This document shows positions 56,864 through 64,000 of a stretch of DNA of 64,000 nt, in pieces. Each line of letters opens with the position of its first letter. Position 1 is the first letter of the stretch. The stretch lies in contig CM039462.1 in the NCBI GenBank assembly GCA_022414725.1, forward strand, positions 46,633,885 through 46,697,884. Reading direction: 5' to 3'. The position numbers and the translations under genes were made by a program. Under the pieces are notes generated by a model. That model was given only the letters and a program-made list of their open reading frames with translations, searched no databases and was not told the origin of the DNA. This stretch comes from Microglena sp. YARC (taxonomy: Eukaryota; Chlorophyta; Chlorophyceae; Chlamydomonadales; Chlamydomonadaceae).

Positions 56864-59800
56864 ATTGCTTTCCACGGAAAACGGCTCTCTTGTAGATTCG
56901 GACTGGGACACCGTACTTGGGGAAGGTTGTAATCCGGAAACCTGTATGTCAAGCACAAGGTGTGAGTGAGGGGTTGGGGTGGGGGGGGGGTCCCCTGCCT
57001 CGAACCCTGCGCAGTGATGCACAGAGTTAGAGGAGTGGTGTGTGTGTGGTGGTGGTGGTGGTGGTGGGGGGGGGGGAGGGGGCGTGTGTGTGTCTGGGGA
57101 AGGTTGTAATCCGGAAACCTGTATGTCATGCACAAGGTGTTAGTGAGGGGGGTGGGGTGGGGGGGTCCCCTGCCCTCCAACCCTGCGCAGTGATGCACAG
57201 AGTGAGAGGAGTGGTGTGTGTGGTGTGTGTGGTGGGGGTGGTGTGTGTGGTGTGTGTGGGGGGGTGTGTGTGGGGGGGGGGGGGGGGGGGCGTGTGCGTG
57301 TGGGGGGAAGGTTGTAATCCGGAAACCTGTATGTCATGCATAAGGTGAGCGTGAGGGTTTCACATATATTGTACATAGGGTTGGCAAGTGTGATACTTGT
57401 CATGGCTGTACACAAACGTGTACCTCACAAGCAGTATTGACAAGTGCCACATTTGTGGGTAAGGGCAGATTTTCCTTTTAGGGCTACTATTTTGGGGTAG
57501 TAGCTTCTAGGCAGCTCCCTTTTACTCAGGTCCAAACAGAAGCTAGCTAGTGCACCTGGAAGAGAACATGACAGGCATTCCAATGCAGCTGAATTTTTTT
57601 GTCTTCACCCAGTGTCTGTCTAATGGAGCTGGCTGGGAACTGCCATGCGTAGCCCAAAAAAGAAACCTCCGCGAAAGAATCCAGTAGAGCACCAGGAAAA
57701 TGTAATTATCATCATATCATCATCATCATCACCACCATCAAAAGAAAAGTACAGACAGGCATTACTAATCAAAGCGGATCTAGCCTGTGGGAGAGTGTAA
57801 CCAATGAGGGAATCGGAGTGCTTGGGCGAACGTTCGCTTGAAGCAGGCCCTCAACGACTCCACCAATTGTAACCAATGAGGAAAACGTGGTGTCCGACAG
57901 GGGGACGTGAGGATTGTTATTGCTCACAGAGAGCCGCACCTTGAGCTTCTGGCTTGTCATGGGTGTACACAAACCTGTACCTCACAAGCAGAATTGACAG
58001 CAGCGTCTTGATCTCCAGCTGAGCGAAGTTCTGACCGATACAGTCTGCAGTGGGTTTAGGGTTAGGGTTGAAGGTTATGCAGCTTCTGACCAAGACAGTC
58101 TGCAGTGGGTTTAGGGTTAGGGTTTAGGGTTTATAGAGCTTCTGACCAATACAGTCTGCAGTGGGTTTAGGGTTAGGGTTTAGGGTTTATAGAGCTTCTG
58201 ACCAAGACAGTCTGCAGTGGGTTTAGGGTTAGGGTTTAGGGTTTATACAGCTTCTGACCAAGACAATCTGCAGTGGGGTTAGGGTTAGGGTTAGGGTTAG
58301 GGTTAGGGTTAGGGTTAGGGTTAGGGTTAGGGTTAAGATTATGGATTAGGGTTTATAGAGCTTCTGACCAAGACAGTCTGCAGTGGGTTTAGGGTTATGG
58401 ATTAGGGTTTATACAGCTTCTGACCAAGACAGTCTGCAGTGGGTTTAGGGTTCATAGAGCTTCTAACCAAGACAGTCTGCAGTGGGGACATGGTTCAAGA
58501 GTGAGTAGGAGCTCATCATTATTCATCCTATCATTTCCTTTTGCGCCTATCAAGCTACCAATTAAATGCAAGCTACCTTCACGCATCCAGGATTGTTTGC
58601 GATTTCTTGGTTTCCAGTTCATGAAGTGTCAGTACACTGATGGTCGCAGTGGGGACATCATTTAAGAGTGAGTAGGAGCATGATGGTGAGGGTGAGGGTG
58701 ATGGTGAGCATGATGGTGAGGGTGAGTGCAAGCTTTAGTCAAGAGCAAAGACCTATGCTTGATAGCGATAGTCAAGAGCTCAAACTAGCTCACTGACAGT
58801 GGCAGGGATTTTCATTTCCGCCATATATAGCAATCGCTAGTTTTGACCCCGTTTTAGCAAACAAAATCGCCATACAAAAAGAAAAACAGTTTTTAATGCG
58901 TGCCTTAAATGGCCCTAAAAAGCTGTAGAAAGCTAAAGAAAGCTCTAATCGCTGTCCCTGGAGGAGGCCTAAAACCATAAATCTAGGGAAAACCCACTTT
59001 CAGATTTGAAAAAACAAACACTGGACAGTGGTATTAGTGGTTGGCCCCAGTGCAAGCAAACGAGCTGGCCCCTCAACCTCACGCCTCGTAATAAGGCGTA
59101 CCATTTATTGATTGATCACTGAAAGGAAAAGTTACCCACCTCCTGGGGTGAAATTCCTTTCACAACTAAAAAATAAAAAACAATTCGCCTGCAGTGGTTA
59201 AGAACAATAGAACACATTGCTTCACCCCTGCTCCACCCACCTCTTGGGACCTTTGAAAAAGACATGTAGTGGAAGGGGCGCAGCCTTTCGAAACTAGCTC
59301 ACTGAAAGTGGTATTGGTGGGTTGCCCCCAGTGCAAGCAAAGGGTCTGGTCCCTCAACCTCACACCTTGTAATAAGGCGTACTATTAATCTATTGATTGA
59401 TCACTGAAAGGCAAATCTCCCCACCTCCTGGGGTAAAATTCCTTTCACAACTAAGAAAACAAACAAACATGTTTGCAAGCAGTGATAAAGAACGATAGAA
59501 CACATGGCTTCACTCATGCTCCACCCACCTCTTGGGCCCTTTGAAAAATACAAGTAGCAGAAGGGGATGCAGCTTTGTAGAAACTGGCTCACTGGAAGTG
59601 GTGTTGGTGGTTAGCCCCAGAGCAAGCAAACGAGCTGGCCCCTCAACCTCACGCCTTGTAATCAGGCGTACTATCTACTTATTTATTTATCACTAAAAGG
59701 CAAATATGTTTGCAGGCAGTGGTTAAGAATGATACTGCGTCACTCCTGGTACACCCAGTTTTCTTTTTCAAATCTGAAACTGGGGTTCTCTAGCTTCATG

Positions 59801-61994
59801 GTTTCAGGCCTCCTCCAGGGACAGCGTTGAAGTGCTTAAACAGCTTTTGATAGCTTTGATAGCCTTTTGTAGCTTCCAGGGGCATTTAGGGCCTTTTTAT
59901 TACTTTTGTATAGCGATATTTTTGACAAAACGGGGTCAAAACTAGCAATCGCTATATATATATATATATATATGAAAAAAGCCCTGGCTCCACCCACCTC
60001 TTGGGCCCTTTGAAAAAGGCATGTAGCAGAAGGGATGCAGCTTTGTAGAAACTAGGTCTCTGAAAGTGGTGTTGGTGGTTGGCCCCAGTGCAAGCAAACG
60101 GGCTGGCCCCTCAACCTCACGCTTTGTTACTATTCCTTATTTACTATTCCTTATTTATTGATTTATTTATCACTGAAAGCTGCTGCAAGGCAAACATATT
60201 CGCAGGCAGTGGTTAATAACGATATAACACACTGCTTCACTCCTGGTACACCCACCTCTTGGGCCCTTTGAAAAAGGCATGTAGCAGAAGGGATGCAGCT
60301 TAGCCACATACGCCTCGTCTTGCCAGCGCTCTGGCCTGAACACATCTGCATCAGGGCCCCAGTAGTCTGGGTCTCGGTGGATGGGCAGGTGGGCGATGTA
60401 CATAATCTTGCCGCCAATGTCGTAGCCCTGGATGGTCTCTCCTACCTCAGCCATGCGAGCAGTACCACCTGGTTGGTAGTGGTTTAGAGAGGAATATGGG
60501 GTTTGGGAGGGTGAGGGTCAAGGTGAGTAACTGAGGGTGAGGGTGAGGGTGAAGGAATGAGGGCAGGTGGGCGATAACCATAATCTTGCCGCCAATGTTG
60601 TAGCCCTGGATGGTCTCTCCTACCTCAGCCATGCGAGCAGTGCCGCCTGGTTGGCATTTGTCAGGGAGTTTGGGTTTGATAGGGTGGCAAGGCGAGAGGA
60701 TGGGGGTGATGGTGAGGGACTGAGGGTCACAGTGGATGGGCAGGTGGGTGATGTACATAATCTTGCCGCCAATATCATAGCCCTGGATAGTCTCTCCTAC
60801 CTCAGCCATACGAGCAGTTCTGCCTGGTTGGTATTTGTCAGGGAGTTTGGGTTTCAGAGGGTGAGAGGGTGAGAGGATGGGGGTGATGGTGAGGGACTGA
60901 GGGTGAGGGTGTGAGGGTGAAGGAATGGGGATATAAGGGCAGTTGGTCGATATACTCATATACATCATCTTGCTGCCAATGTCGTTGTCGTAGCCCTGGA
61001 TGGTCTCCCCTACCTCAGCCATGCGAGCAGTGCCACCTGCTTGGCATTTATGACGGAGTTTGAGTTTCAGAGGGTGAAAGGGTGGGGATGAGGGTGAGAG
61101 GTTGCGGGTGATGGTGGGGGACTGAGGGTGAGGGTGCGAGGGTGAAGGAACGGGGGTATGAGGGCAGGTGGGCGTTAACCATAATCTTGCCGCCAATGCC
61201 GTAGCCCTGGATAGTCTCCCCTACCTCAGCCATGCGAGCAGTGCTGCCAGGTTGGTGGTGGGTTTGAGAGGGATTTGGGGTTTGGGAGGGTGATTTGGGG
61301 TTTGGAAGGGTGAGGGTGAGGTGATATGGGGTTTGGGAGGGTGATTTGGGGTTTGATAGGGGGATTTGGGGTTTAAAAGGGTGAGCGTTCGGTAATTTTG
61401 GGTTTGGGAGGGGGATTTGGGGTTTGGGAGGGTGAGAGGATGAAGGTCATGGCGAGGAACTGAGGATGAGGGTGAAGGAATGGGGGGAGGTGGGCGATAT
61501 ACATGATCTTGTCACCAATGTCGTATCCCTGGATAGTCTCTCCTACCTCAGTCATGCGAGCAGTTCCACCTAGTTGGCATTTGTCGGGAGTTTGGGTTTG
61601 GGAGGGTGAGGGTCATGGTGAGGGTGAGGGTGTGAGGGTGAAAGAATGTGGGTATGAGGGCAGTTGGGCGATATATACATGATCTTGCCGCAAATGTGGT
61701 AGCCCTGGAGGGTCCTGTCAGCGTGAACTACTAGGACACGAGTGCATCATTGGCATCTGACATCAGATGCCAATGATGCGCTCGTATCCTAGTAGTTCAC
61801 GCTGACAGGTCCCCAACCTCAGCTGTGCGAGTGGTGCTGCCTAGTTGGTAGAGGGTTAGAGAGGGATTTGATAAGAGATAGTGAGAGGGTGGGAGAGGGA
61901 CTGAAGGATGGTGTGAATACTACTACAACTACAACTACTTCTAATAATGATTGCACAACTACTACCACTACTACTGCTACTACTACTACTTCTG

Positions 61995-62039
<45 letters not shown>

Positions 62040-62046
62040 TTACTTA

Positions 62047-62089
<43 letters not shown>

Positions 62090-62625
62090 GCTACTTCTAA
62101 TAATGATACTACTACTATTACTACTACTACTACTACGACTACTACTCCTCCTCCTAATAATTATACTACTCCTACTTCTAATAATTATAGTAGTAGTAGT
62201 ACTACTACTACTACTACTACAACTACTAATAATAATAATCATAAGAAGTGGCTATGATGATGAGGAACATGCATCTGGGGTCCACATGCACACGTCTCCT
62301 TCACCGCACATCCGATGAACTTGGTGTGGACGGCCCAAGTGCCACGTAATCAAGTTCAAGAAATGACTGTCACACACATACAAGCACGTAGGGGCCACAC
62401 GTGTAGCGTGTAGCGTGTTCAGGGTTTGGGGTTTAGGATTAAGGAAATGTTGGGATAAAGAAGAAGAAGGAGAAGAAGATGAAGAAGGGGAATACTAATA
62501 CTGATACTTTTAATAATAATAATAAAAATAATAATAACAATGATGAGAAGTAGATGATGATGAGGAAGGAACACGCACCTGGGGGCCACATGCGAAGCGT
62601 CTCCTTCACCACACAGCCCATGTAC
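56862..62625 (-). CDS. Cytochrome P450, C-terminal four exons (5' part not found)
   Basis: A heme-thiolate monooxygenase. Minus-strand exons: 62625-62579, 60468-60256, 58044-57940 and 56941-56862. All junctions are GT-AG and join in phase. Exon 1 has the K-helix MGCVVKETLRMWPPG with the ExxR pair. Exon 2 has GGTARMAEVGETIQGYDIGG, the IHRDPDYWGPDADVFRPERW region (PERF-like motif) and FSKGPR. Exon 3 supplies DCIGQNFAQLEIKTLL, so the heme-binding signature FSKGPRDCIGQ spans an intron. Exon 4 reads FRITTFPKYGVPVRIYKR, a standard P450 C-terminus, and stops at TGA 56864-56862, right where the SINE 3' end begins. The heme Cys, Arg and Gly are intact. Upstream exons (I-helix and N-terminus) were not recognised up to 64000, so the gene may be partial. 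Subfamily cannot be assigned. Confidence 0.88.
56942..57345. repeat. Repeated acceptor plus start of P450 exon 4
   Basis: The block 'ggaaggttgtaatccggaaa' + 'cctgtatgtca' (minus: acceptor CATACAG plus exon 4 start) occurs at 56921, 57098 and 57310, separated by GT and poly-G tracts. Only the 56921 copy continues into full exon 4. Confidence 0.85.
57396..57430. repeat. Stray copy of P450 exon 3 segment
   Basis: 'tgtcatggctgtacacaaac' and 'gtgtacctcacaagcag' repeat 57956-57992 of exon 3, with three differences. Confidence 0.75.
58050..58490. repeat. Telomere-like TTTAGGG/TTAGGG array carrying P450 exon 3 acceptors
   Basis: Seven units of about 55-65 bp contain 'cttctgaccaagacagtctg' + 'cagtggg', the acceptor and first 20 bases of P450 exon 3 with Leu and Lys changes, alternating with TTTAGGG/TTAGGG. 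A pure (TTAGGG)n run spans about 58275-58335. Confidence 0.9.
58803..59023. mobile_element. hAT-like MITE, family 2, copy 1
   Basis: 221 bp. Ends CAGGGATTTTCATT and, inverted, CAGTGTTTGTTTTTTC. Perfect 8-bp target duplication GACAGTGG (58795-58802, 59024-59031). Interior includes 'gctagttttgaccccgtttt' and 'ctgtccctggaggaggcct'. Confidence 0.85.
59032..60255. repeat. P450 intron 2 array: repeated exon 2 end plus donor
   Basis: The exon 2 tail and donor ('cacccacctcttgggccctt' + 'tgaaaaa.gcatgtagcag' on plus) recurs near 59235, 59525 and 59993 as well as at the true exon (60253). Each copy is fused to 'ggttggccccagtgcaagc' ... 'cgtaataaggcgtac' plus a TTTATTGAT tail, a repeat also seen at 33480-33560. 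Confidence 0.85.
59756..59986. mobile_element. hAT-like MITE, family 2, copy 2 (inverted)
   Basis: 231 bp, opposite orientation to copy 1. Ends CAGTTTTCTTTTTC and ...GAAAAAAGCCCTG, with flanks GGTACACC/GCTCCACC (6 of 8 match). Inserted in one unit of the exon 2-end array. Contains a (TA)n stretch near 59953. Confidence 0.75.
60469..61850. repeat. P450 intron 1 array: repeated acceptor plus exon 2 start
   Basis: Six further copies of acceptor + GGTARMAEVGETIQGYDIGG coding sequence lie near 60580-60650, 60760-60830, 60970-61045, 61180-61250, 61495-61570 and 61680-61850, at about 185-315-bp steps. Between them are G-rich 'gagggtgagggtgatggtga' tracts, which are pyrimidine tracts on the coding strand. 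Most copies keep an AG acceptor and an open frame for 20 or more codons. Confidence 0.9.
61716..61807. mobile_element. 92-bp palindromic element
   Basis: An almost perfect inverted repeat with 45-base arms (TGTCAGCGTGAACTACTAGG ... its complement at the right end), two mismatches and a very short loop. Flanked by GGTCC at 61711-61715 and 61808-61812. It interrupts one copy of the exon 2-start array; removing it restores the repeat unit. Confidence 0.85.
61915..62240. repeat. CTA/TAC triplet microsatellite
   Basis: Long (ACT)n/(CTA)n with TAATAAT interruptions; gives spurious poly-Thr, poly-Leu and poly-Ser ORFs. Confidence 0.97.
62262..62330 (-). repeat. Degenerate copy of the P450 K-helix exon
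   Basis: The minus strand reads 'atgtgcggtgaaggagacg' + 'tgtgcatgtggaccccag', matching the exon at 62579-62625, but the donor GT is lost (CCAG then AT). It lies in intron 1. Confidence 0.8.
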
Positions 62626-62649
62626 CTGGGGTGGAACAACAATGAGGAT

Positions 62650-63008
62650 CACATCAGATGTCTAATTTCATAATGTTTTCCTTCCTCTTTTTGTCTAATT
62701 TCATACTTGTTTCTTTTCTTTTTTGTCTAATTTCAGATTTCTTTTCTTTTCTTTTTTGTTTAATTACAGATTGTTTTTCTATTCTTTTTTGTCAAATTTA
62801 AGATTGTTTTTCTTTTCTTTTTTGTTATGATGTTCATAAGTCCCCCTTGACTCCGTCAAACACCGGGCACATTTGGAGTCCAGAAAGGCACGAGGAAAAT
62901 GTCATCATCGTCATCGTCGTCATCCCCCTCCTCCTCCTCCTCATCACCAGATTTGCATAGGTCCAGTTGCAGGAATGTTAAACACATATGTCCAACACAA
63001 TATTTTAA

Positions 63009-63040
<32 letters not shown>

Positions 63041-63400
63041 CAGGAGGATGACAGGAGCCATAGAAAGTCCGGCACGGTCCATGTCAGGGTATCGGGAAGT
63101 TGTTTCCGTTAGGGGATCACGTGATCTATCGATACCCCCGAGTCCGGTGCCATTCTGGGGACTTCAGGCAGGGTGCCCCCCCCCCCCCCCCCCTCTCGGC
63201 CCATATGAACTTTTTCCTAACTTTTTTCTCCCTGCTCCATTTCGCCTCTGGATAAGTGCAACAACTTCGTCTCTATGCAAGCATGCTGATTCCATGGTTT
63301 TCAGACACCTGCCATGTAATTCAAGATCGATTTCGAGTTTGAGTTCAAGTTCGAAACCTTGTTTCACCTGTGACCTCCTGCTTATCCTGGTTCGAGTTGG
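62650..63400. other. Region with TTTTCTTTTTTGT-type repeats, (TA)n and poly-C
   Basis: Tandem 'ttcttttcttttttgt.taatt' units at 62680-62830, (TA)n at 63018-63040 and a C run at 63175-63193. No upstream P450 exon recognised here. Confidence 0.6.
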
Positions 63401-63402
63401 GC

Positions 63403-64000
63403 ATGGATACATCCAATATAAATGCAGAGTCGAATGCGACCATTGAAGGGACTATTCGCGACGAAAGTCCGTTCAAGAGGCAGCATGTGGACCTGACTGA
63501 TGGCCGCCTGGACGAGGTCGACAACACATGTCCTGTTTGTGCTTGGTCGGCAACTGGATTTGCGAGGCCGCAACAGTTCGAGCTGCACATGAAGTTCTGC
63601 CGAGGTAATCAGGCGAAAATCTCTGCATGTCAGTGTGGGAAGGTCTGGACAGCTGCTGATGATGTTGAGAGGCACAGAGCATCTTGCTTTGTGTACAAAG
63701 CCCTTGAACCCCTTCCTGGACAGCTGAAAATCAGCCACTTCTTTGGAGTCAAAAATGCCCAGCCACAGCCACAGCTGCAGCCCCTTGAGGGAGATGATGC
63801 GACTGCAAGTGCTGAGCCCCAAACACAGCCCCTTGATGGAGATGATGCAATTTCAAATGCTGAGCCCGAGCGAACTATTTGCCAAGGTTGGAAGGCTGTG
63901 GAGTGGCCTCAACCTTTCTGTAAGAGCTACCCCTTCAAGGTTCACCGTCCTACCGAGGTCCATCGTGTAACCCAGGTGTCTTGGAGTGCTACTACAAAGG
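63403..64000 (+). CDS. Zinc-finger-like protein with a PIP box (5' part, runs off the window)
   Basis: Open for 199 codons from ATG 63403 to the window end without a stop. Two Cys/His clusters: CPVCAWSATGFARPQQFELH then MKFC (C-X2-C...H-X3-C, residues 45-68) and CQCGKVWTAADDVERHRASC (about residues 77-96). Near residue 111 is QLKISHFF, an exact match to the PCNA-interacting consensus Q-x-x-I-x-x-F-F. Two acidic QPLEGDDA/QPLDGDDA repeats follow. This suggests a chromatin- or replication-associated protein, or a transposon protein using PCNA. The family is not known. The in-frame ATG precedes all recognisable motifs. Confidence 0.65.
   Translation, partial: MDTSNINAESNATIEGTIRDESPFKRQHVDLTDGRLDEVDNTCPVCAWSATGFARPQQFELHMKFCRGNQAKISACQCGKVWTAADDVERHRASCFVYKALEPLPGQLKISHFFGVKNAQPQPQLQPLEGDDATASAEPQTQPLDGDDAISNAEPERTICQGWKAVEWPQPFCKSYPFKVHRPTEVHRVTQVSWSATTK

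Noticed and set aside
58050..58490. A chromosome end
   Set aside because: The TTAGGG run is short, mixed with exon fragments, and followed by more than 5 kb of gene sequence, so it is interstitial.
61856..62318. Poly-Thr, poly-Leu and poly-Ser ORFs
   Set aside because: Translations of a triplet microsatellite.

Overview
This is nuclear DNA from a eukaryote, most likely a green-lineage alga. Genes are split by GT-AG introns, microsatellites and long poly-G/poly-C runs are everywhere, TTTAGGG/TTAGGG repeats occur internally, and the main LINE resembles the Dualen/RandI type described from Chlamydomonas. A prasinophyte such as Cymbomonas or Pyramimonas would fit, but the species is a guess. No bacterial operons, rRNA genes or CRISPR arrays were seen. 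Host genes are sparse and most of the window is repeats.

Layout. 0.5-8.4 kb: a foldback element and a decayed PIF1-like helicase pseudogene, with a 5'-truncated LINE (copy A) sitting in one of its introns. 9.7-20.4 kb: repeat-built DNA in which a roughly 5-kb block (75-bp and 52-bp tandem arrays, a 0.73-kb unique block, an AT-rich stretch, and repeat family R1 with its GC-rich hairpin) occurs twice in tandem, with further partial copies. 20.4-28.4 kb: a reverse transcriptase scrap, a TIR element, a tRNA-derived SINE and a BTB-BACK-type gene. 28.4-32.7 kb: an LTR retrotransposon with 221-bp LTRs and a 5-bp target duplication that carries gag but no pol. 33.6-46.2 kb: a nearly full-length Dualen-like LINE (copy B) flanked by direct repeats of about 930 bp. 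46-49 kb: minisatellites. 49-54.5 kb, minus strand: an unassigned exon and a two-exon cornichon (Erv14/CNIH) gene. 56.2 kb: a small Cys/His-rich ORF. 56.9-62.6 kb, minus strand: the C-terminal four exons of a cytochrome P450. 63.4-64 kb: the 5' part of a plus-strand gene with two zinc-finger-like motifs and a PIP box.

The most unusual signal is in the last 15 kb. In three separate minus-strand genes (the 49.4-kb exon, cornichon and the P450), tandem arrays are built from pieces that straddle splice junctions: an intron end plus the first 20-80 bases of the exon, or an exon end plus its donor. Introns here seem to have grown by repeated copying of their own splice boundaries, which leaves many decoy splice sites. 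MITEs (two hAT-like families with 8-bp target duplications, and a 92-bp palindrome) have inserted into these arrays. The mobile elements form a network: copy A and copy B share a 3' stem-loop end, and a tRNA-derived SINE at 56.7 kb carries a similar tail, consistent with mobilisation by this LINE.

Many frameshifts in copy B and the BTB gene are single-base. Some may be sequencing indels rather than true decay.
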